Assembly: GCF_006546825.1 (NCBI RefSeq)
Contig: NZ_VICC01000001.1
Location: 1 to 64,000, forward strand
Length of the DNA stretch: 64,000 bases
Direction of reading: 5' to 3'
DNA from: Actinomyces oris
Lineage (GTDB): Bacteria > Actinomycetota > Actinomycetes > Actinomycetales > Actinomycetaceae
The notes beneath the pieces are model-generated. The model did no database searches. It was not told the origin of the DNA and saw nothing but the letters and a program-made list of their open reading frames with translations. This document shows positions 7,889 through 15,417 of this stretch, piece after piece. Each line of letters opens with the position of its first letter. Within the stretch, counting starts at the first letter, position 1. Both the position numbers and the translations under genes were made by a program.

Positions 7889-8884
7889 TCAGAAGGCCGG
7901 GACGAAGACCTCGACGCGGCGGTTGAGGCGGCGACCGGCGGGGTTGTCGGAGCCGTCGGGGTTCTCGTTGGGGGCCACCGGCTTGGTCTCGCCGTAGCCG
8001 ACGGCCTCCAGGTCGGCGGCCACGCCGTCGGACTTCAGGGCGCTCGAGACGGCCTGTGCCCGCTGCTCGGAGAGCTTCTGGTTGAAGGCGTCGTCGGAGA
8101 CGGAGTCGGTGTGGCCCTGGACCTGAACCTTGGGGGCCTTGGAGTCCTTGATGACGGTGGCCAGGTTGGTGAGCGTGGTCGAGGCCTCGCCGCGCAGCTC
8201 CGATGAGCCGAAGTCGAACAGGACGCTGTCCTCCAGGGTGATGACGGTGCCGCAGGACTGCACGGGCTTGGCGGCGTCGATGGAGGGGAAGGTGCCCACC
8301 TTGCCGGCCTTAGGAACGGGCTTGGCCGAAATCGTGGAGCCGTTGACGATGGCGGTGCCGTCACCGTTGTTGGTGATGGAGAGCTTGCCGTCAGAGTAGG
8401 TGCCCGAGCCGTCACCGTTGTTGGTGATGGAGACCCCGGAGCGGCTGTAGGTGCCCGAGCCCTTGCCGTCGAGGGTGATGGACTCCCCCGTGGTGGAATT
8501 GCTGTAGGTGCCTGATCCGTCACCGTTGACGGTGACCGAGAGGTAGTCGTCGCTGTAGGTGCCCGAGCCGTCACCGTTGACGGTGATGGAGACCTTCCCG
8601 TCGGAGTAGGTGCCCGAGCCGTCACCGTTGTTGGTGATGGAGACCTTGCCGTCGCTGTAGGTGCCCGAGCCGTCACCGTTGTTGGTGACCGAGGTGCTCC
8701 CCGAGCTCGTGGTCATCGAGCCATCACCGCCCAGGACCGTGGAGCCGGAGACGAGCGATCCGCTCGCGTCGCAGCGGGCGGGCCTGACCGTGATGCCGGG
8801 CTGGGAGGTGATGGAGCGCGTGAGATCCGGGGTGAAGGCGCCCGTGGACTGGGTGAGCAGGCTGAGATCGGGCAGGGAGATCAT
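7889..8884 (-). CDS. OmpA-domain protein with seven 17-residue repeats; signal peptide out of frame
   Basis: From the first in-frame ATG (8884) the protein has 331 residues: a leader-less N-terminus, seven repeats around NGDGSGTYSDGK (residues 65-182), a linker, and an OmpA-like peptidoglycan-binding domain with GHTDSVSDDAFNQKLSEQRA and NRRVEVFV. Upstream, the same frame stays open and encodes a perfect lipobox (LSGC) followed by CSLSVGGG, but no ATG, GTG or TTG occurs before a stop codon. The expected ATG (9141) is one base out of frame. So the intact gene almost surely encodes a lipoprotein that tethers to the cell wall, and this copy is either broken at the start or carries a sequencing error. 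Confidence 0.7.
   Translation of the reverse strand: MISLPDLSLLTQSTGAFTPDLTRSITSQPGITVRPARCDASGSLVSGSTVLGGDGSMTTSSGSTSVTNNGDGSGTYSDGKVSITNNGDGSGTYSDGKVSITVNGDGSGTYSDDYLSVTVNGDGSGTYSNSTTGESITLDGKGSGTYSRSGVSITNNGDGSGTYSDGKLSITNNGDGTAIVNGSTISAKPVPKAGKVGTFPSIDAAKPVQSCGTVITLEDSVLFDFGSSELRGEASTTLTNLATVIKDSKAPKVQVQGHTDSVSDDAFNQKLSEQRAQAVSSALKSDGVAADLEAVGYGETKPVAPNENPDGSDNPAGRRLNRRVEVFVPAF
8339..8692. repeat. In-gene tandem repeats, 51-bp unit
   Basis: Seven imperfect copies of a 51-bp unit encode NNGDGSGTYSDGKVSIT-type segments. Copies differ mainly at NN/VN and at the DGK/DDY/RSG positions, and one unit carries a three-residue insertion (NSTTGES). The regular spacing suggests a stacked beta structure and a potential for copy-number change by recombination. 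Confidence 0.85.
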
Positions 8885-9141
8885 GGGGATCGGGGGGATC
8901 TGTCCGGGCTCGTAGCCGGCGACGGCCTGGCCCGCAGAGGCGGCCGTTGCCGACGCCGGGGCGGAGGCGGAGCCCTGGGCGCTTCCCGCGGAGCCGGCGG
9001 AGTCCGAGCCGGCCTGACTGGCCTGGGTCTGCTGACCCTGAGCCTGCGAGGACGAGCCGCCTCCGACGGACAGGGAGCAGCCGCTCAGCGCGAGGGCGGC
9101 GATGAGGGCGAGGGAGGGCAGGGAGATGAGTGCTTTGTCAT
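8885..9141 (-). other. Displaced leader of the OmpA-domain lipoprotein (apparent frameshift)
   Basis: In the frame of the downstream gene this stretch encodes KALISLPSLALIAALALSGC and then a Ser/Gln/Ala-rich linker, which is a typical lipoprotein leader. The ATG at 9141 (ATGACAAAG) is in another frame that stops within 20 codons. Adding a single base next to 9133/9134 would join ATG-ACA-AAG to the leader and give an ordinary lipoprotein start. Confidence 0.65.
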
Positions 9142-9184
9142 GACCTGAACGTTACTGAATCGTTGTCGCCACCCGGTTCCCGCC

Positions 9185-9204
9185 CTGTCGCAGGACTGCG
9201 ACAG
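9185..9204. promoter_or_regulatory. Palindromic operator candidate upstream of the OmpA-domain lipoprotein
   Basis: A perfect 9+9 inverted repeat with a two-base centre, CTGTCGCAGGACTGCGACAG, 44-63 bases before the ATG at 9141. The two-base gap is too short for a hairpin loop, so a protein-binding site is more likely than a terminator. Its 18-bp core recurs at 11949-11966 with only the two centre bases changed. Confidence 0.6.
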
Positions 9205-9260
9205 GGGCGCGGCAGGGTGACGGAGGGTTCTTCAGCCCCGGCCGCCGGCGCGCCATGCGG

Positions 9261-10517
9261 TCACGGCGTATCCGGCGGCCCCGCGACGGGCAGGCTCAGC
9301 CACACCCGGGTCCCCACGCCCTCGCGGGAGGCCATGCGCACGCTGCCGCCGTGGCGGCGCACGATCGTGGAGACCAGCGCCAGCCCCAGTCCCGAGCCCG
9401 GCAGGCCCCGGGCGTTGCCGGCCCGGGCCAGCTCGCTCCACACGGCCGGCAGGTCGGCCTGCGGCACCCCGATCCCGGTGTCGGCCACCTCGATGGTGAC
9501 GGTTCCCGACTCCTCCCGACCGCGTACCTCCACGGTCCCGCCGGGCGAGGTGTACTTCGAGGCGTTGGAGATGACGTTGTAGACGGCCGAGTACAGCAGG
9601 TCGCCGTCGCCGCGCACATGCGACAGCGGCCACGGAACCTGCGGCAGATCCAGGCGGATTCTGGGCCCGCCACCACGCGCCGCTCCCTCTTCGCCGACCG
9701 CCTGGGCGGCGTCGTGGACGGTCTCGGCGATATCGACGTCCTCCAGTGAGAGCGCGGCCGTCTCCAGGTCGGCCAGCTTGCGCAGATCCGTCACCAAGCG
9801 CGCCATGCGGCGGGCCTGGGCATCGACGACGTCGACCCGGGCCTGCAGCTCGTGAGGCGGGGCCTGCGGCAGGTCGGCGACGGCGGCCCGCACCGCCGTC
9901 AGCGGGTTCTTCAGCTCGTGGTCCAGCCGGCGCAGGAACTGCTGGTGACGGGACCACGCCTCCTCCTGGGCCTGGCTTCGCCCCCGCTGCACCGCCAGGC
10001 GCAGCCTGCGGCGGATCACGGTCGCGGCCAGGGCGAGCAGCAGCACAACGATCCCGATCTCCGCCACCACCAGCGGCACTGCCGTCGAGATGACCACCGG
10101 AGCCAGCCCGAAGGTCGCATAGGAGACCGCCACTGCGACGGCCACGACCGCCACCGCCAGCACCCATCCGACCCAGCCGGCCCGCCGGGGCTTCTCCGCA
10201 GGGGGGTCCAGAGGTGCCGGGGCAGCTTCGGCGGCGGCCCCGGCCAAGGCCTCGACGCTCTGAGGCTCGGCCGTCGCCCGCTGCGGGTCGGCCTGCAGCG
10301 GATGGAGATCGGCCGACTGCGGACGGTTCCCCGGGTCACCCGCCATCGGGGGACTGGCCGGCTGCGCGGCCGGCACCCCGGGCCGGGTGACCGGTACCGT
10401 GCGCGGCCCACCCACGTCCACCGCCGGCTCCATGTAGCGGGTACGGCCGTCCTGCGCAGGCGCCGGACGCGGCGGGACCGAGGGCGGAAGCTGCGGCGGG
10501 ATCGATGAGCCGCTCAT
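9261..10517 (-). CDS. Sensor histidine kinase, partner of the response regulator at 10514-11242
   Basis: A 418-residue membrane kinase. A Pro-rich cytoplasmic N-terminus (residues 1-112) precedes two membrane segments (about 116-135 and 148-168) with only a short loop between them, so it has almost no extracellular sensor. The H-box FLRRLDHELKNPL puts the phosphorylated His near 200. The ATPase domain has NVISNASKYTSPGG, DTGIGVP and GSGLGLALV. It starts at an ATG overlapping the regulator's stop by four bases. Such kinases sense signals within the membrane or via partner proteins; the neighbouring lipoproteins are candidates. Confidence 0.9.
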   Translation of the reverse strand: MSGSSIPPQLPPSVPPRPAPAQDGRTRYMEPAVDVGGPRTVPVTRPGVPAAQPASPPMAGDPGNRPQSADLHPLQADPQRATAEPQSVEALAGAAAEAAPAPLDPPAEKPRRAGWVGWVLAVAVVAVAVAVSYATFGLAPVVISTAVPLVVAEIGIVVLLLALAATVIRRRLRLAVQRGRSQAQEEAWSRHQQFLRRLDHELKNPLTAVRAAVADLPQAPPHELQARVDVVDAQARRMARLVTDLRKLADLETAALSLEDVDIAETVHDAAQAVGEEGAARGGGPRIRLDLPQVPWPLSHVRGDGDLLYSAVYNVISNASKYTSPGGTVEVRGREESGTVTIEVADTGIGVPQADLPAVWSELARAGNARGLPGSGLGLALVSTIVRRHGGSVRMASREGVGTRVWLSLPVAGPPDTP

Positions 10518-11242
10518 ACCCGGACCTCGGCCCGGAATCGGTAGCCGACGGAGGGGACCGTCTCGATGTAGGTGGGGTTGGCGGCGTCGTCGCCCAGGGC
10601 CTGGCGGATCTCGCGGATGCGGTGGTCGACGGCGCGCGTAGAGGTGGCGAAGTCGATGCCCCACAGGGAGGCCAGCAGGGCGTCCCGGGTGTGGAGCTCA
10701 CCGGGATGGCTCATGAGGTAGTCCAGGAGCATCGTGGCCTTGGGAGTGAGCGTCACCTCGCGCCCCGACAGGGTCACCCGCCGCGAGGTCCGCTCCAGGA
10801 GCAGCTCACCGGCCACGAGCCGGGAGGCGGAGGTCAGCGGCTGCGCCATGCCACGGGTGCGGCGCAGCACCGCGCGGATCCGGGAGGCGAGCTCGGCGGG
10901 GTCGAAGGGCTTGGACAGGTAGTCGTCGGCACCGTCGTCGAGGGCTGAGACCCGCTCGTAGGAGGCATCCACCTGGGTCAGCAGGATGATGGGGGTCCAG
11001 GCCCCACCGGCCCTGACCCGCCGCACCAGCTCACGGCCGTCCATCCTGGGCATGAGGACGTCGGAGACGATGATGTCCACCTGGTAGGAGGCCAGGATGT
11101 CCATGGCCTCCGCCCCGTCCGAGGCGAGCAGGACCCGGTACCCGCCGCGCTCCAGGTAAGGACCCAGGGAGCGGCGGATGGGGGCCTCGTCGTCGACGAG
11201 CAGGACAGTGGCGGACGGAGCCGGTGCGGCAGGTTGGGTCAC
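10514..11242 (-). CDS. OmpR-family response regulator
   Basis: A 242-residue DNA-binding regulator. The receiver domain has VDDEAP, the phosphorylated Asp61 in VSDVLMPRMDG, and KPFDP. The C-terminal winged helix ends in IETVPSVGYRF. It is coupled to the kinase gene by a four-base overlap, and its start lies seven bases after the upstream lipoprotein gene, so lipoprotein, regulator and kinase probably share a transcript. Likely targets are the flanking lipoprotein genes. Confidence 0.93.
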   Translation of the reverse strand: MTQPAAPAPSATVLLVDDEAPIRRSLGPYLERGGYRVLLASDGAEAMDILASYQVDIIVSDVLMPRMDGRELVRRVRAGGAWTPIILLTQVDASYERVSALDDGADDYLSKPFDPAELASRIRAVLRRTRGMAQPLTSASRLVAGELLLERTSRRVTLSGREVTLTPKATMLLDYLMSHPGELHTRDALLASLWGIDFATSTRAVDHRIREIRQALGDDAANPTYIETVPSVGYRFRAEVRV

Positions 11243-11249
11243 GACAGGC

Positions 11250-11867
11250 TCACTGGGAGAGCTTCCCGGTGGTGTTGTTGGCGCCGCCGTCCTGGATCGT
11301 CGGGTCGTCGCCCAGCCAGTGGACGGTGACGTTCGAGCCCTGAATGGTGAGGTGGTCGATGTCGCGGGCGTAGACGGTGACGTTGGAGCCCTGAACGATG
11401 AGGTTGTCGACGTCCTCCGCGGCGATCTTGACGGCAGAGCCCTGGACGGTCAGCGTGTCGAGATCACCGACCAGGTTGAGGGCCGCCCCAGCTCCCTGGA
11501 CGGTGTACGCACCGGAGACCTCGGTGCGCTGACCCGTGCTCTGGATGTCCTTCCAGGTGGGGTCCGTGATGGGGGCGTCGTCGCCGTCCTTGTCGTCATC
11601 CTTGTCGCCGTCCTTGTTGCCGGGGGCGGCCGTGGTCTGGGCCGAGCCACCGGAGGAGGACTGGGAGTCGGCCGTGGCGGCCCCCTTGGCATCAGTCTTG
11701 GACGAGTCCTTGGAGTCGGCGCCCTGAGTGTCCTTCTGCTCGGACTGGGCGGCCGGCGAGCCGGAGTCCCCGGAGCCGGAGCCGTTGACGGACAAGGAGC
11801 AGGCGCCCAGGCTCAGGGACAGGGCCAGGGCGGCGGTGCCGGCGAGAACAATCTTGGGCAGACGCAT
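11250..11867 (-). CDS. Lipoprotein with DUF3060-like beta-repeat domain
   Basis: A 205-residue lipoprotein. The leader MRLPKIVLAGTAALALSLS ends in lipobox LGAC, giving CSLSVNGSGSG as mature start. A charged Ser/Asp/Lys linker with runs such as KDGDKDDDKDGDD spans residues 35-100. The C-terminal domain repeats about every 20 residues: DTLTVQGSAVKI, DNLIVQGSNVTV, DHLTIQGSNVTV. This ladder suggests a small beta-helix-like fold. It is the first gene of the cluster with the response regulator and kinase and is preceded by a palindromic operator candidate. Confidence 0.8.
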   Translation of the reverse strand: MRLPKIVLAGTAALALSLSLGACSLSVNGSGSGDSGSPAAQSEQKDTQGADSKDSSKTDAKGAATADSQSSSGGSAQTTAAPGNKDGDKDDDKDGDDAPITDPTWKDIQSTGQRTEVSGAYTVQGAGAALNLVGDLDTLTVQGSAVKIAAEDVDNLIVQGSNVTVYARDIDHLTIQGSNVTVHWLGDDPTIQDGGANNTTGKLSQ

Positions 11868-11948
11868 GATGAGGTCCTCTCAGGAATCATGTGGGGAGTT
11901 GTACAAGGAATACAATACCGGCCGATTGTCCCCTCCTCGTCGCAGTGC

Positions 11949-11966
11949 TGTCGCAGAACTGCGACA
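11949..11966. promoter_or_regulatory. Palindromic operator candidate upstream of the DUF3060-like lipoprotein
   Basis: TGTCGCAGAACTGCGACA is a perfect 8+8 inverted repeat with a two-base centre, 82-99 bases upstream of the ATG at 11867. A further half site (GTCGCAG) lies 11 bases away at about 11939-11945 in the same orientation as the left arm. The element matches the one at 9185-9204 except for the centre bases. Confidence 0.6.
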
Positions 11967-12008
11967 CGGGCCGCGATGATGCTCACGGGTCACTGGGCTT
12001 GCGCGGAC

Positions 12009-12145
12009 GGGGACATTCTGCGCCGTCGGGGACCCTTGCTGGCAACCGGGGGCATTCGACGCCGTCGGGGACAGGAATCCGGTCCCCGGACGCGCGGACT
12101 GTCCCCGTGCGGCGCAGTACGCACCCGTCCGCGTGGAATGTCCCC
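12009..12145. repeat. Intergenic GGGGAC/GTCCCC repeat, copy A
   Basis: About 137 bp between the lipoprotein gene and the topA stop codon. The ends are GGGGACATTC (12009-12018) and GGAATGTCCCC (12135-12145). Inside are further GGGGAC units on the left and GTCCCC units on the right, around a centre with GGAATCCGGTCCCC followed by GACGCGCG. The same pattern recurs at 47128-47283 and, inverted, at 58077-58237. It encodes no convincing protein. The rest of the 11868-12282 gap holds the operator above and no gene. Confidence 0.75.
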
Positions 12146-12282
12146 GGCCAAGGCTCACGACGGCGGCCAGCGGCAGTGACCGGCGACGGCGGCAGTGCCA
12201 GAGGCCGCGTCAACGCCGCAGGCCTGCACCAACGCTGCACGTCCGCACCAAGGCCGCAGGCCCGCAGCACCGCGGCGGCCCC

Positions 12283-15195
12283 TCAGCCCTCCTTCGAGGC
12301 CGCCGCCTTGCTCGTCGCCGTCTTGGCAGTGGTCTTCTTGGTGGTGGCGGCCTTCTTCGTGGTGGTCTTCTTCGTCGTGGCCTTCTTGGAGGTGGTCTTG
12401 CGGGTGGTGCGCTTCTTGGCCGGGCCCTTGGCGCGCTTGTCCGCCAGCAATTCGAAGGCCCGCTCGGCGCTGATGGTGGCCGGGTCCTCGCTGCGGGGCA
12501 CGGTGACGTTGGTCTGCCCGTCAGTGATGTAGGGGCCGAAGCGACCGTCCTTGATGACCACCGGCTTCTCAGTGGCCGGGTCCTGCCCCAGCTCGCGCAG
12601 CGGTCCGCGGGCGGCCGCCTGACCTCGACGCCGCTTGGGCTGGGCGAAGATCTCCAGGGCCTGCTCCAGGGTGACGGTGAAGATCTGCTCCTCGGTCTCC
12701 AGGGAGCGCGAGTCCGTGCCCTTCTTGAGGTAGGGACCGTAGCGGCCGTTCTGGGCGGTGATGTCCTCCCCCGACTCCGGGTCCTGCCCGACGACGCGCG
12801 GCAGGCTCAGCAGGTCCAGGGCCTGCTCCAGGGTCACGGTGGACAGGTCCATGGAACGCAGGAGGCTGGCGGTGCGGGGCTTGGGCTTGGCCGCCTTGGT
12901 GGTCTTCTTCGTCTTCGTCGATTTTGCCGTCTTCGCAGTCTTCGCCGCCTCCGCCTCGGCCGTCTCCTCCGGCTCGGGCAGGACCTCGGTGACGTAGGGG
13001 CCGTAGCGGCCGTCCTTGGCGATGATGACGTGCCCGCTGACCGGGTCGACGCCGAGCTCGCGGCCGTCGTCGGCGGCGCGGGTGAAGAGCTCGCGGGCCT
13101 TGTCCACGGTCAGCTCGTCGGGGGCGAGATCGGCCGGCACGTTGGCGCGCTTGCCCTCGGCGTCCTCCAGGTAGGGGCCGTAGCGCCCCACCCGCAGGGT
13201 GATGCCCTCGCCGATCTCGATGGAGTTGACGGCGCGGGCGTCGATCTCGCCGAGGTTGTCCACCAGCCCCTTGAGCCCTTGGGCGCGCAGCGCGGCGGCC
13301 ACGGTCTCGAGCTCGCCCGAGGCGGCCTGCTCGGCACCGGCGCCTCCCTGACCGTTGTAGAAGCGCCGCAGCCAGGCGACCCGGTCCTCCTCGCCGGCGG
13401 CGATCCGGTCCAGGTCGCGCTCCATGGAGGCGGTGAAGTCGTAGTCGACGAGCTCGGCGAAGTTCTCCTCCAGCAGCCGGGTGACGGCGAAGGCGAGCCA
13501 GGTGGGCACCAGGGCCTGGCCACGGTGGTCGACGTAGCCGCGGTCGGAGATGGTGGACATGGTGGCCGCGTACGTCGAGGGGCGGCCGATCTCGCGCTCC
13601 TCGAGGGCCTTGACCAGGGAGGCCTCGGTGTAGCGCGGCGGCGGCGTGGTCTCGTGGCCAGAGGCCTCGGCGTCCAGGGCGGCCAGCTCCTGGCCGGAGA
13701 TCATCGCGGGCAGGCGCACGTCCTTGGAGTCCTTGGCGGCGGCACCGGCGTCGTCCTGGTAGCGCTCGGCGTCGCGCCCCTCCTCGTAGGCGGCCAGGAA
13801 GCCGCGGAAGGTGATGACGGTGCCCGACGCCGTCAGGCCGGCCGTGGAGAAGGTGGGACCGGAGTCGCGCGACTCGCCGGCCACCGGCGTCAGCGGCACC
13901 TCGACGGTCACCGTGGCGGTCGAGCCGACGGCGTCGGCCATCTGGGAGGCCACGGTCCGCTTCCAGATGAGCTCGTAGAGGCGGAACTGGGCGCCGGTGA
14001 GCTCTCCGGAGACCTGGGCCGGGGTGCGGAAGTGGTCGCCGGCGGGGCGGATCGCCTCGTGGGCCTCCTGGGCGCCCTTGGACTTGGAGGCGTAGACGCG
14101 GGGGCGCTCGGGGACGTACTCGGCCCCGTAGAGCTCGGCCACCTGCGAGCGGGCCGCGGCCACGGCCTGACCGGACAGGACCGTGGAGTCGGTACGCATG
14201 TAGGTGATGAAGCCGTTCTCGTAGAGGCCCTGCGCCACGCGCATGGTCTCGCGCGGGTTCATGCGCAGCTTGCGGGAGGCCTCCTGCTGGAGGGTGGAGG
14301 TGGTGAAGGGGGCGGCCGGGCGGCGCTTGTAGGGCTTGTCCTCCACGCCGACCACCCGGGGCTCTCCCCGACCGATCGCCTCGGCCACGGCGGTGGCCCC
14401 CACCTGGTGGAGGTGGACGGCGGAGGCCTTGAGCGCGGCCGGGCGCAGCTGGCCGTCGTCGTTGAAATCGCGGCCGGTGGCCACGCGCCGCCCGTCGAGG
14501 GTGACGAGCCGGGCGGTGAAGGAGGCCTCCTGGCGGGCGGTGACGTCCACGGCGGACAGGACGGTGGAGAAAGTGGCCTCCACCCCCCAGTAGGAGGCGG
14601 AGCGGAAGGCCATGCGCTCACGCTCACGCTCGACGACGAGGCGGGTGGCCACTGACTGCACGCGCCCGGCGGACAGGCCGGCACGGACCTTGCGCCACAG
14701 GACCGGGCTGACCTCGTAGCCCACGAGGCGGTCCAGGATGCGGCGGGTCTCCTGGGCGTCGACGAGGTGGATGTCCAGCTCGCGGGTGTTGTCCAGGGCC
14801 CGGGTGACGGCCTCGCGGGTGATCTCGGTGAAGACCATGCGGCGCACCGGCACCTTGGGCTTGAGGACCTGCTGGAGGTGCCAAGCGATGGCCTCGCCCT
14901 CGCGGTCGTCGTCGGTGGCCAGGTAGAGCTCGTCGGCCTCCTTGAGTGCCTTCTTGAGCTGGGCGACCGTCTTCTTCTTGTCAGGGTTGACGACGTAGTA
15001 GGGCGTGAAGTCGTCCTCGACGTCGACCGCGAACTTCCCGTAGGGGCCCTTCTTCATGGTGGCGGGCAGCTCGGAGGGCTGCGGCAGGTCGCGAATGTGC
15101 CCCACGGAGGCCTCGACGTCGAACTCCGGACCCAGGTAGCCGGCGATGGAGCGCACCTTGTTGGGGGACTCCACGATGACGAGCTTGGTGGACAC
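12283..15195 (-). CDS. topA: DNA topoisomerase I
   Basis: The type IA topoisomerase that relaxes negative supercoils (970 residues). The Toprim domain begins KLVIVESPNK and has ATDDDREGEAIAWH; the active-site Tyr is in FITYMRTDSTVLSG; IGRPSTYA is intact. Instead of C-terminal zinc fingers it has repeated actinobacterial Topo-C modules marked by DGRYGPY, NGRYGPY, NGRYGPYLKKG and DGRFGPY, followed by a Lys/Thr-rich tail with runs of TTKK, as in mycobacterial and Streptomyces enzymes. The basic tail aids processivity in those relatives. Confidence 0.96.
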   Translation of the reverse strand: MSTKLVIVESPNKVRSIAGYLGPEFDVEASVGHIRDLPQPSELPATMKKGPYGKFAVDVEDDFTPYYVVNPDKKKTVAQLKKALKEADELYLATDDDREGEAIAWHLQQVLKPKVPVRRMVFTEITREAVTRALDNTRELDIHLVDAQETRRILDRLVGYEVSPVLWRKVRAGLSAGRVQSVATRLVVERERERMAFRSASYWGVEATFSTVLSAVDVTARQEASFTARLVTLDGRRVATGRDFNDDGQLRPAALKASAVHLHQVGATAVAEAIGRGEPRVVGVEDKPYKRRPAAPFTTSTLQQEASRKLRMNPRETMRVAQGLYENGFITYMRTDSTVLSGQAVAAARSQVAELYGAEYVPERPRVYASKSKGAQEAHEAIRPAGDHFRTPAQVSGELTGAQFRLYELIWKRTVASQMADAVGSTATVTVEVPLTPVAGESRDSGPTFSTAGLTASGTVITFRGFLAAYEEGRDAERYQDDAGAAAKDSKDVRLPAMISGQELAALDAEASGHETTPPPRYTEASLVKALEEREIGRPSTYAATMSTISDRGYVDHRGQALVPTWLAFAVTRLLEENFAELVDYDFTASMERDLDRIAAGEEDRVAWLRRFYNGQGGAGAEQAASGELETVAAALRAQGLKGLVDNLGEIDARAVNSIEIGEGITLRVGRYGPYLEDAEGKRANVPADLAPDELTVDKARELFTRAADDGRELGVDPVSGHVIIAKDGRYGPYVTEVLPEPEETAEAEAAKTAKTAKSTKTKKTTKAAKPKPRTASLLRSMDLSTVTLEQALDLLSLPRVVGQDPESGEDITAQNGRYGPYLKKGTDSRSLETEEQIFTVTLEQALEIFAQPKRRRGQAAARGPLRELGQDPATEKPVVIKDGRFGPYITDGQTNVTVPRSEDPATISAERAFELLADKRAKGPAKKRTTRKTTSKKATTKKTTTKKAATTKKTTAKTATSKAAASKEG

Positions 15196-15417
15196 GTAAA
15201 GCCTTCCTCACGGGTGGTGCGCGGCTGGCCGCGACTGGTGGGTCTGCGGGCGGTTGTCGCCGAGCCCCGACGTTCGCCACGGGATCGTGAGGATCCGGGC
15301 GATCCGGGGCCCCGACGAGGGGGACGGTGGGGAGTCGGCGCGTGCCGGCTCCCAGCCGACTGTAACGCACCACCCACCTTTTCCAACCAGGCAGTGCCCG
15401 GAAGAACGACTTTCGTC

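Noticed and set aside
9185-9204. Reading the palindrome as a terminator of the kinase gene
   Set aside because: The two-base centre cannot form a normal loop, and the same core sits upstream of another gene where no transcript needs ending.
12133-14655. 840-codon open frame on the plus strand opposite topA
   Set aside because: It is antisense to a certain topA gene; the Gly/Leu/Val-rich, family-less protein is typical of high-GC shadow frames.
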